Below are positions 44,807 through 52,978 of a stretch of 64,000 nucleotides of DNA, one piece after another (the stretch's first letter is position 1; every line of letters begins with the position of its first letter). Source of the stretch: Luscinia megarhynchos (Eukaryota; Chordata; Aves; Passeriformes; Turdidae); contig CM067591.1 of the NCBI GenBank assembly GCA_034336665.1, forward strand, positions 248,001 through 312,000, written 5' to 3'. The notes under the pieces are model-generated. The model was not told the origin of the DNA and did no database searches. It saw nothing but the letters and a program-made list of their open reading frames with translations. The translations under genes and the position numbers were made by a program.

Positions 44807-44821
44807 AGGAGGTCAAGGCCG

Positions 44822-44963
44822 GTTCTAACAGGGATTCAGGAATCCCCAGCTGTCCCTCCTCGCCCCCAGCCCCAGGGCTGTGCTGCTCCTCAGGGGGAGC
44901 CCTGGTGGGCCTGAAGAGCAGCAGCCCCCAGTCCCCGTGGGTCAGGTGGATCCACATGCACTT
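44822..44963 (-). pseudogene. Truncated BCDIN3D duplicate with internal deletion
   Basis: On the minus strand this reads CMWIHLTHGDWG directly followed by LLLFR, then EEQHSPGAGGEEGQLGIPES. The first block matches the family's CMS.TMW.HL.HGD motif, LLLFR matches the end of the fold, and GGEEGQLGIPESL recurs just after the main array (about 45085-45125). IPESLLE also resembles the mammalian BCDIN3D tail. The roughly 90 residues between the blocks are missing. It is too short to encode a working enzyme. Confidence 0.55.
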
Positions 44964-45124
44964 GTAGGAACTTGGATTCCAGGAGCACTTCCTCACACCC
45001 CAGAAAACAGGTTAAAACCGTCCCAAAATCACTCAGAGCCATTTCTTGCCTCGGATTCCCCCAGGAGGTCAAGGCCTGGTGCTCCCAGGGATTCAGGAAT
45101 CCCCAGCTGTCCCTCCTCACCCGC

Positions 45125-46667
45125 AGCCCCAGGGCTGTGACATTGCTCACCCCCAGCCCCGGGGCTGTGACACTGCTCACCCCCAGCCCCGGGGCTGTGA
45201 CACTGCTCACCCCCAGCCCCGGGGCTGTGACATTGCTCACCCCCAGCCCCGGGGCTGTGACATTGCTCAGGGAGGGCAGCCCCCAGGGCTGTGACATTGC
45301 TCACCCCCAGCCCCGGGGCTGTGACACTGCTCACCCCCAGCCCCGGGGCTGTGACACTGCTCACCCCCAGCCCCGGGGCTGTGACATTGCTCACCCCCAG
45401 CCCCAGGGCTGTGACACTGCTCAGGGGCAGCCCCAGGGCTGTGACATTTGTCACCCCCAGCCCCAGGGCTGTGACATTCCTCACCCCCAGCCCCAGGGCT
45501 GTGACATTGCTCAGGGGCAGCCCCAGGGCTGTGACATTGCTCACCCCCAGCCCCAGGGCTGTGACATTGCTCACCCCCAGCCCCAGGGCTGTGACATTGC
45601 TCACCCCCAGCCCCGGGGCTGTGACACTGCTCACCCCCAGCCCCAGGGCTGTGACATTGCTCACCCCCAGCCCCGGGGCTGTGACATTGCTCACCCCCAG
45701 CCCCGGGGCTGTGACATTGCTCACCCCCAGCCCCAGGGCTGTGACACTGCTCACCCCCAGCCCCAGGGCTGTGACATTGCTCACCCCCAGCCCCAGGGCT
45801 GTGACATTGCTCACCCCCAGCCCCGGGGCTGTGACATTGCTCACCCCCAGCCCCGGGGCTGTGACATTGCTCACCCCCAGCCCCAGGGCTGTGACATTGC
45901 TCACCCCCAGCCCCGGGGCTGTGACATTGCTCACCCCCAGCCCCAGGGCTGTGACACTGCTCACCCCCAGCCCCGGGGCTGTGACACTGCTCACCCCCAG
46001 CCCCAGGGCTGTGACACTGCTCACCCCCAGCCCCAGGGCTGTGACATTGCTCAGGGGCAGCCCCGGGGCTGTGACATTGCTCAGGAGGAGCCCCCGGGCT
46101 GTGACATTTGTCATCCCCAGCCCCAGGGCTGTGACACTGCTCACCCCCAGCCCCAGGGCTGTGACATTTCTCACCCCCAGCCCCAGGGCTGTGACATTTC
46201 TCACCCCCAGCCCCGGGGCTGTGACACTGCTCACCCCCAGCCCCGGGGCTGTGACATTCCTCACCCCCAGCCCCGGGGCTGTGACATTGCTCACCCCCAG
46301 CCCCGGGGCTGTGACATTCCTCACCCCCATCCCCGGGGCTGTGACATTGCTCACCCCCAGCCCCAGGGCTGTGACACTGCTCACCCCCAGCCCCAGGGCT
46401 GTGACACTGCTCAGCCCCAGCCCCAGGGCTGTGACATTCCTCACCCCCAGCCCCAGGGCTGTGACATTCCTCACCCCCAGCCCCGGGGCTGTGACATTCC
46501 TCACCCCCAGCCCCAGGGCTGTGACATTTCTCACCCCCAGCCCCAGGGCTGTGACATTCCTCACCCCCAGCCCCAGGGCTGTGACACTGCTCACCCCCAG
46601 CCCCAGGGCTGTGACATTGCTCACCCCCAGCCCCGGGGCTGTGACATTCCTCACCCCCAGCCCCCGC
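45125..46667 (-). repeat. 30-bp minisatellite, about 51 units, at the BCDIN3D C-terminus
   Basis: The plus-strand unit is CAGCCCCAGGGCTGTGACAT plus TGCTCACCCC, strictly 30 bp for nearly all units. In the BCDIN3D frame it encodes the decapeptide AGGEQCHSPG. All six frames stay open over long stretches because 30 is divisible by three. One unit near 45265-45298 is four bases longer, which shifts the frame and yields the stop at 45267. Confidence 0.93.
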
Positions 46668-48352
46668 GGCCCTGAAGAGCAGCAGGCTGCGGCCCCAGGC
46701 GGTGCTGCCGAAGCAGCAGACCAGCTCCATGGCGCAGTGCTGGGTCAGGATGCGGGTGACGCTCTGGGCCATGTCCCCGCGGATGCCGAGCGAGCGGAAG
46801 TGCTGGAAGTCGCGGCGGCCCAGGCGGCGCAGGCGGCGCGCGGCCGCGCGGTAGCAGCGCCAGGGCTGCGGCTCCAGCAGCAGGAAGCGGCAGAGCGAGG
46901 CCAGCAGCGCCAGCAGCTCGCGCAGGCCGCGGTCCCCGTGCCGCAGGTGCACCCACATGGTCACCGACATGCAGAAGGCCACGTCGAAGCGCGCGCGGCC
47001 GAAGCGCCGCAGGAAGGGGCCCAGCAGCGCCTCCCGCGCCGCCGCGTCCATGAAGTCCAGGGGGGCGAAGGAGATGGAGGGGAAGGGGCTGCTCTGCCGC
47101 GCCCTGCGGATCAGCTCGGCGTCGATGTCGCAGCACAGCAGCCTCAGCTCCTCCCAGGCCCCCTGCGGCTCTGAGCTGGGGTCACCATCCTGCAGCTCTG
47201 AGCTGGGGTCAGCACCCTGAGGCTCCAAGCTGGGCTCAGCATCTGAGCTGGGCTCACCATCCTGCAGCTCCGAGCTGGGCTCTCTGTCCTGCAGCTCCGA
47301 GCTGGGCTCTCTGTCCTGCAGCTCCGAGCTGGGCTCAGCTCCCTGCAGCTCCGAGCTGGGCTCTCTGTCCTGCAGCTCCTGAGCTGGGCTCTCTGTCCTG
47401 CAGCTCCGAGCTGGGCTCAGCTCCCTGCAGCTCCAAGCTGGGCTCTCTGTCCTGCAGCTCCGAGCTGGGCTCAGCTCCCTGCAGCTCCGAGCTGGGCTCT
47501 CTGTTCTGCAGCTCCGAGCTGGGGCTCAGCTCCCTGCAGCTCCGAGCTGGGCTCTCTGTCCTGCAGCTCCGAGCTGGGCTCACCGTCCTGCAGCCCCAGC
47601 AGGTGCTGGTACAGAGCCACGCTGAGCTCCTGCAGGAGGAGAAGGGATTCAGGGACAGCTCCCCGAGCTGGGCTGTCCCAAGGGAAATCTGAGCACGATC
47701 AGCGAAAGGTCTGAGCCCCGAGCCCTGAGCAGAGCCTGCACCTCCCACACTGAGGGGCTGCCCCAAAATCCAGGGAATCACGGAATGCTCCTGGCAGGAG
47801 AACTCAGCTCATCCCCTTCCACCAGCCCAGCTGGCTCCCCCAGTGTCCCCAGTGCCTTCCCAGCGCCCCCCCAGTGCCCCCCAGTGCCTTCCCCAGTGGC
47901 CCCAGTGCCTTCCCAGTGCCTTCCCAGTGCCCCCCCAGTGCCCCCAGTGGCCCCCAGTGCCTTCCCAGTGTCCCCAGTGCCCCCAGTGCCTTCCCCAGCG
48001 CCCCCCAGTGCCCCCCAGTGCCTTCCCCAGTGCCTTCCCCAGTGGCCCCCAGTGCCCCCAGTACCAGGAGTGCCAGTGTCCCCAGTGCCCCCCAGTATTC
48101 CCCACACCTTCCCAGTCCGCCCCAGTGCCCCCAGTACCCCAAACCGGTGCCGCCCCTCACCCCGGAGTTGCAGCCCACGTCGAGGCCGAGCAGCGGGCGG
48201 GTGGCCGCGGGGAAGAGGCTGCGCAGGAGCCCGCGGGGCAGGAGGCTGAGGCGGCCCTCGGGCGGGTGGAATTTGGAGTAGTTGGGGAAGTTCCCGTAGG
48301 GAGCCGCGCCGGGATCGGGCCCGCGGCCGCCGCCGCGCGTGGGCGCCGCCAT
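45267..48352 (-). CDS. BCDIN3D: BCDIN3D RNA 5'-monophosphate methyltransferase, frame disturbed by a coding minisatellite
   Basis: Two exons on the minus strand are recognisable. Exon 1 (48352-48161, 64 codons) opens MAAPTRGGGR, carries PYGNFPNYSKFHPPEGRL and ends with the SAM-binding motif I LGLDVGCNSG. Exon 2 starts at 47629 (ELSVALYQHLLGLQDG) and later gives LRLLCCDID, FDVAFCMSVTMWVHLRHGD, LEPQPWRCYRAAARRL and SLLLFRA, all close to mammalian BCDIN3D. Between LQDG and LRLLCC lies a 27-bp minisatellite with two single extra bases, so the literal frame from 47629 stops at 47471. Removing both extra bases would restore one frame. After SLLLFRA the frame runs into a decapeptide array before a stop at 45267. 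Family knowledge: this cytosolic SAM enzyme methylates the 5' monophosphate of tRNA-His and some pre-miRNAs. Whether this copy is functional depends on whether the two indels are real or are spliced out. Confidence 0.8.
46668..47629 (-). CDS. BCDIN3D: BCDIN3D exon 2: rest of the methyltransferase domain
   Basis: The acceptor is CTCCTCCTGCAG at 47630, giving ELSVALYQHLLGLQDG in phase with exon 1. From about 47160 down to 46668 the frame encodes CCDID (the acidic residue after beta-2 that contacts the ribose of SAM), the FDVAFCMS..MWVHL.HGD block specific to Bin3-type enzymes, EPQPW.CYRAAARR, RDFQHFRSLGIRGDMAQSV and WGRSLLLFRA. The conserved fold ends at about 46668. The two ends lie in different frames because of extra bases at about 47521-47524 and 47380. 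Confidence 0.78.
47170..47612 (-). repeat. 27-bp minisatellite inside the BCDIN3D coding exon
   Basis: About fifteen units of GAGCCCAGCTCGGAGCTGCA plus GGACAGA or GGGAGCT, encoding EPSSELQDR and EPSSELQGA on the minus strand. The unit is a multiple of three, so most of the array is frame-neutral. One unit has an extra G (47521-47524) and one an extra T (47380). It sits in the loop between SAM motif I and motif II, where mammalian BCDIN3D has only about fifteen residues. Confidence 0.9.
47830..48120. repeat. CCAGTGCC-rich minisatellite in BCDIN3D intron 1
   Basis: Imperfect 10-13 bp units (CCCCCCAGTG, CCTTCCCAGTG) fill most of the roughly 530-bp intron. Confidence 0.85.
48161..48352 (-). CDS. 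BCDIN3D: BCDIN3D exon 1: N-terminus to SAM motif I
   Basis: The start ATG is at 48352 in an AAGATGGCGGC context typical of housekeeping genes. The 64 codons end at NSG with donor GGG|GTGAGGG. The FPNYSKFHPPE block and the GLDVGCNSG nucleotide-binding loop match the family. Confidence 0.88.
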
Positions 48353-48394
48353 CTTCCCGCTGTCCCCGCGCCGGGCGGGAACCGCGACCGCGGA

Positions 48395-48597
48395 GAAACG
48401 CTCCGGGCAAGAAACGTTCCGGGCGAGAAACGTTCCGGGGCAGAAACGTTCCGGGCAAGAAACGTTCCGTGCAAGAAACGTTCCGGGGCAGAAACGTTCC
48501 GGGGCAGAAAAGTTCCGGGGCAGAAACGTTCCGGGCAAGAAACGTTCCGGGGCAAGAAACGTTCCGGGGCAGAAACGTTCCGGGGAGCGCAGTGGGG
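48395..48597. promoter_or_regulatory. GAAACGTTCCGGGGCA minisatellite upstream of BCDIN3D
   Basis: About eleven copies of a 16-18 bp unit (GAAACGTTCCGGGGCA or GAAACGTTCCGGGCAA) lie 40-240 bases before the BCDIN3D start codon, in a CpG-rich promoter setting. Each unit has the palindrome AACGTT and a TTCCGG (ETS-like) core. A regulatory role is inferred from position and motif only. Confidence 0.55.
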
Positions 48598-49069
48598 TGC
48601 GGAGAGGGACAAGGGACAGCGCCAGCAGGGCGGCACAGCCCCTTTGGGGTGAAAAGAAGAGATTTTAGAGATTCTGTGCAAAAATGCCAGGCTGCAGAGG
48701 GACGGTGCCCATTTTTTACTCCGTTTACTCTTGGGAGAAGCTCCAGCTGCTTTCCAGCACTGCAGAAAATCCCCTTGGAGCTGGAGCCCACACAGCTTCT
48801 CCCCACTCAGGATTTCTGAGCCCTGTGGTCACATAAACCGAGTGGCAAAGGGAGCAAATCCCTCACTCCAGGAGCCCTTTGGCCTCAGCTCTGATATTCC
48901 TCATCCACAACACCTGTTCCAGACCCATGTGCTTTTTATTGCTCTGTGTGGGATGTTTTTTTTGCTCACAACTGGGCAAGAGGTGACCTGGGCTTCTGTT
49001 AAACCTTCGGGCCCTGCCAGGATCTTTGTTTGTATTTTAAGGGATGAAGCAGCACCTGCACAACCAGAG
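48598..49069. other. Short intergenic spacer between BCDIN3D and FAIM2
   Basis: About 470 bases of unique sequence. BCDIN3D transcribes away from it and FAIM2 ends into it, so both genes run in the same direction with little space between them. Confidence 0.5.
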
Positions 49070-49089
49070 CAGGAACAGTTTTGCAACCA

Positions 49090-49095
49090 TTTATT
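49090..49095 (-). promoter_or_regulatory. FAIM2: Candidate FAIM2 poly(A) signal
   Basis: The minus strand reads TTGCTAATAAATGGTTGCAA at the end of an otherwise AT-rich, non-repetitive stretch, a typical cleavage-site context. Confidence 0.5.
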
Positions 49096-49427
49096 AGCAA
49101 TAGTCAGAGAAGATACAAAATCCTATTTACAGTGAAATCACAGGAAAGGATTGGGATACAGAGCTGGGTGAGGACTCTGGGTGGAGGACAGGGGAGGAGG
49201 GGGAGCAGCCCTGCACATCCCACCCCAAATCCTGCTCTCCTCAGCCTCCCAAAAACTCCAGCTCCCAGAGCAGGACAGGCTGGGATGGGATCTGGGTGGA
49301 AAAGGGACCAGGACACATGCAAGGGACACAGGAGGGCAGCAAGTCCCCCCCAGGCAGGAGCCTGGAGCGGGGCCATGCCAGGAGTTCCCTGCAGGAGCAG
49401 AAAATCCAGGGTGCAAGGGCAGAAAAG

Positions 49428-49705
49428 CCAGGATATATCAGCAGAAATCCAGGATATATCAACAGAAAATCCAGGATATATCAGATAAAAGCCAGGATAT
49501 ATCAGCTGAAATCCAGGATATATCAGCAGAAAATCCAGGATATATCAGCTCAGGATATATCAGCTGAAATCCAGGATATGTCAGCTGAGATCCAGGACAT
49601 GTCAGCTGAAATCCAGGATATATCAGATAAAAGCCAGGATATATCAGCTGAAATCCAGGATATATCAGCAGAAAATCCAGGGTATATCAGCACAAATCCA
49701 GGATG
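49428..49705. repeat. CCAGGATATATCAGCAGAAAT minisatellite
   Basis: About thirteen units of 20-22 bp (GCTGAAATCCAGGATATATCA, GATAAAAGCCAGGATATATC). Unusually AT-rich for this window. Confidence 0.9.
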
Positions 49706-50124
49706 CAGCAGCAGCAAAGTCACTCCACAGCAGAAGGAAAAGGAACAATTCCAGGGGCTGCAGGTCCGTGTGTCCCTCCCCAGCTCCCAACTGGAGTTTT
49801 GGAGTTTTGGGACTATTTCAGAGCCAGAGCTCACCATGGAGCTCCACACTCCTCCCTGCCAGCCTGGGGAGCACAAATCCTCCAGGGAACAGCAAGGACA
49901 GTGTGCTGGGGGCCAGGAAGTTCCCTCTGAAACTCAGATTCCATCACTTTGGGGTGATCCCGTGCCATTCCCAGCCCTGCCCTGCAACCCAAGGATTCGG
50001 TTCTGGTTTGGTTGGGCATGAACCTCCTGCTGGCACCAGCCAGGGTGTCCTTGGTGCCCAAAAAACAACCTGGCTTGGGTTGGGGATTTGGTTGAATTTG
50101 GGGATTTTGGGTTGATTTGGTATT

Positions 50125-51320
50125 TTTTTGTTTGTTTGTTTGTTTGTTTGTTTGTTTGTTTGTTTGTTTTTTGTCTGGTTGGAGATTTTTTTAATCTTTT
50201 TTTTTTTAATTTTTTTTCTCTGACTGGGGGTTTTTGGTCTAGTTGGGTTTTTTGTGTCTGATTGGAGACTTTTGGTCTGAGTGTGACTTTTTTGGTCTGG
50301 TTGGAGATTTTTTTAATCTGGTGGTGGGTTTTTTTGTTTGATTGGGGTTTTTGTCTCTGACTGGGGGTTTTTGTGTCTGATCAGGGTTTTTTTTTTGTCT
50401 GGTTGGAGACTTTTTGAGCTGATTGTGGGTTTTTTGTTTGGTTGGGATCTTTGGTCTGATTGGGGTATTTTGTGTCTGACTGGGCATTTTTTGGTCCAGT
50501 TGGCTTTTTTTGTGTCTGATTGGGGTTGGGGTTTTTTTGTCTGATTGGAGACTTTTGGTCTGAGTGGTGGGTTTTTTATTTGGTTGGGTTTTGGGGGGTT
50601 TTTTGTTCTTTTTTTGTTTGTTTGGGGTTTTTGTTTTTTGTGTCTAACTGGGGTTTTTTTGTGTCTTATTGGTGTTGGGTTTTTTTGTCTGGTTGGAGAT
50701 TTTCTGGTCTGATTGTGGGGGTTGTTTTGTTTGGTTGTGGTTTTTTTTGCTTGGTTATTATTTTTTGTGTCTAACTGGGTTTTTTTTGTGTCTGATTGAT
50801 GTTGGGGTTTTTTGTGTCTGATTGATGTTGGCTTTTTTTGTCTGATTGGAGACTTTGGTCTGAGTGTGAGTTTTTTGTTTGATTGGGGTTTTTTTTGGCT
50901 TGGTTATCATTTTTTGTGTCTAACTGGGGTTTTTTGTGTCTGATTGGGGTTGGGTTTTTTTGTCTGGTTGGAGACTTTGGTCTGAGTGTGAGTTTTTTGT
51001 TTGGTTGGGGTTTTTTGGTCTGGTTGGGTTTTTTTTGGTCTGGTTGGGTTTTTTTTGTGTCTCATTGATGTTGGGTTTTTTTTGTCTGATTGGAGACTTT
51101 GGTCTGAGTGTGAGTTTTTTGTTTGTTTGGGGGTTTTTTTGGCTTGGTTATCATTTTTTGTGTCTGACTGGGGTTTTTTGTGTCTGATTGGGGTTGGGTT
51201 TTTTTGTCTGATGGGAGACTTTGGTCTGAGTGTGGGTTTTTTGTTTGGTTATAGTTTTTTGGCTTGGTTATCATTTTTTGTGTCTGCCTGGGGTGTTTTT
51301 AATCTGGTTAGGTTTTTGGG
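50125..51320. repeat. T/G-rich tandem array
   Basis: It starts with (GTTT)n at 50128-50170, then repeats of GTGTCTGATTGGGGTTGGG, TTTTTTTGTCTG and GGAGACTTTGGTCTGAGTGTG, with a higher-order period of roughly 150-240 bp (compare 50880-51000 with 51120-51240). The plus strand has very few A or C over 1.1 kb. Confidence 0.88.
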
Positions 51321-51847
51321 GGAAGGCATCACCCCCTAGCCCCTGGGCACGCGTGGCACAGGACAGGGCAGGGGAGGGTGACAGGCAGGGCAGAAGGAGC
51401 AGGAATGTGCCGTGCTGGGACTGCTGCAGGGCATTCCCAGCCCGATGGGAGATTGCAGCTCCTATCTGCACCAGCATCACCCTCGGAATGAGAGCAAAAG
51501 GCCCCTTATCTCCCCGGGCAGCTTTACAGCCCAGCTGAGCCCCACGGGGAACGTGAGCACGGCCACGGTGGAAAGTTACCCGAGCCCACGCTGGGGAGAG
51601 AAGGGGAGAACAGTGGGACACTGGTGCTCAGGGAACATCCCCTTGGGAATGGTCGTCTGGAGCAGCCAAGACAATCCTGTGCAGGTGTCAGGTGCTCAGC
51701 GTGGGTCACAAAATCCCATTTCCCATTCACAACCCGTTTCCCAGCCTGGAAACTCGGCCTCCTCCACCCCTTCTCTGGCAATACTCCTTCCCTGGGATCC
51801 TCGTGAGGAGCCACGCTCCAAAGAGAACCAGCACAGCCCCCCTGGGT

Positions 51848-52240
51848 GGGAGGGGGAAAAAAGGGGAAAAAAGGGGAAAAAGGGGGGGAAAAAAGGGGAA
51901 AAAAGGGTAAAAAAAGGGTAAAAAAAGGGAAAAAAAGAGGGAAAAAAGGGAAGGGAAGGGAAGGGAAGGGAAGGGAAGGGAAGGGAAGGGAAGGGAAGGG
52001 AAGGGAAGGGAAGGGAAGGGAAGGGAAGGGAAGGGAAGGGAAGGGAAGGGAAGGGAAGGGAAGGGAAGGGAAGGGAAGGGAAGGGAAGGGAAGGGAAGGG
52101 AAGGGAAGGGAAGGGAAGGGAAGGGAAGGGAAGGGAAGGGAAGGGAAGGGAAGGGAAGGGAAGGGAAGGGAAGGGAAGGGAAGGGAAGGGAAGGGAAGGG
52201 AAGGGAAGGGAAGGGAAGGGAAGGGAAGGGAAGGGAAGGG
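51848..52240. repeat. Homopurine tract: GGGGAAAA repeats then (GGGAA)n
   Basis: About 390 bases with almost no pyrimidine on the plus strand (a few T at 51908-51923). From about 51950 it is a perfect GGGAA pentanucleotide array of about 58 units. Possible triplex or G-rich secondary structure. Confidence 0.95.
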
Positions 52241-52828
52241 CCCCACAGCCAGATGCAAGGGATCCAGAGGAATTCTTCAGAGGAATGACCTCAGGGAGCT
52301 GCACGTCCTGAACAAACAGGTTCCCTGTGCCTGGAGCAGTGAAATCCAGCTGTGGGATCCCACACTCCACATTTCCAACAGCAGCAGCCACCAGGAGCAG
52401 CACAGGGGCCAGCAAGCTGCAAAGTGTGGGAAACGGGGCAGTGCAAGGATTCCCCAAGGCCTTTCCCTCGGCTCAGCTGCTTTGCCAGGCTCTAACCACG
52501 CTCCTGCTCTGCTGCCCTCCCTTGCTCTGTGCCAGCTCTTCCAGCCTGCGTGGGCAGGGCTCAGGGGCTCCAGCAGCCCCTGGGGCCAGGCAGGTCCCGC
52601 TCCTGGCCCCGTTTTGGGCTGGGCAGGAGCAGGGGGAGCAGAAGGGACACACGCCGAACCCTGCCTTGCTCTCTGGGTGACAAAATGACAGCAAATGTAC
52701 AAAGCTGGGGAGGGGCAGGGGCTCCTCAGTGCACTCCAGCAGCACAAAGGGAGGGGCTGGAGCCCTTCCCCTCTGCCTTCCAACTGAACCCCTCACATCT
52801 GCAGCACAAGGAGGATCCTCCCTGCTGC

Positions 52829-52978
52829 TCACTCCTGGCTGGAGCCAAAGAACTGCAGGAAGAAGGAGAAGATGTAGATGATGTCCAGGTAGATGTTGAG
52901 GGCTCCGAAGATGTATTCCTCAGGGCTCAGCGAGTAGCGGCGGCTGCCCATCAGCACCTGCGTGTCCAGGGCCAGGAA
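52829..52978 (-). CDS. FAIM2: FAIM2 last exon: end of helix 6, helix 7 and stop
   Basis: It encodes FLALDTQVLMGSRRYSLSPE then EYIFGALNIYLDIIYIFSFF and LQFFGSSQE, with TGA at 52831-52829. It carries both conserved acidic residues of the family. Its acceptor (TTCCCTGGCAG|TTCCTGGCCC) is copied four more times in the upstream intron, but only this copy runs on into SPEEYIFG. Confidence 0.92.
   Translation of the reverse strand, partial: FLALDTQVLMGSRRYSLSPEEYIFGALNIYLDIIYIFSFFLQFFGSSQE

Larger units (their letters stand above)
44430..45125. repeat. Direct duplication downstream of BCDIN3D
   Basis: Block A (44430-44552: AGGAACTTGGATTCCAGGAG to CCAGGAGACCAAGGCCTG) recurs at 44967-45082. Block B (44800-44885: GATTCCCCCAGGAGGTCAAG to CAGCCCCAGGGCTG) recurs at 45053-45137. 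The CR1 at 44587-44806 lies between the two A blocks. Confidence 0.8.
49070..52828 (-). other. FAIM2: Probable FAIM2 3' untranslated region
   Basis: About 3.7 kb from the FAIM2 stop to a good poly(A) signal, with no other gene in between. It contains three large arrays: a GGGAA homopurine tract, a T/G-rich array and a CCAGGATATATCAG array. Mammalian FAIM2 also has a long 3' UTR. The extent is inferred. Confidence 0.45.

Noticed and set aside
46651..47136. Alternative frame over the BCDIN3D catalytic exon (HLLRPPGLHG...)
   Set aside because: It is a shadow frame; the frame with CCDID, MWVHLRHGD and CYRAAARR is the conserved one.
45291..47174. A 627-codon plus-strand open frame (LLTPSPRAVT repeats)
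   Set aside because: It is the antisense of the BCDIN3D array and catalytic exon. It stays open because the 30-bp unit has no stop in several frames.
51524..52258. A protein of repeated FPSLP
   Set aside because: It is the translated GGGAA pentanucleotide on the minus strand.
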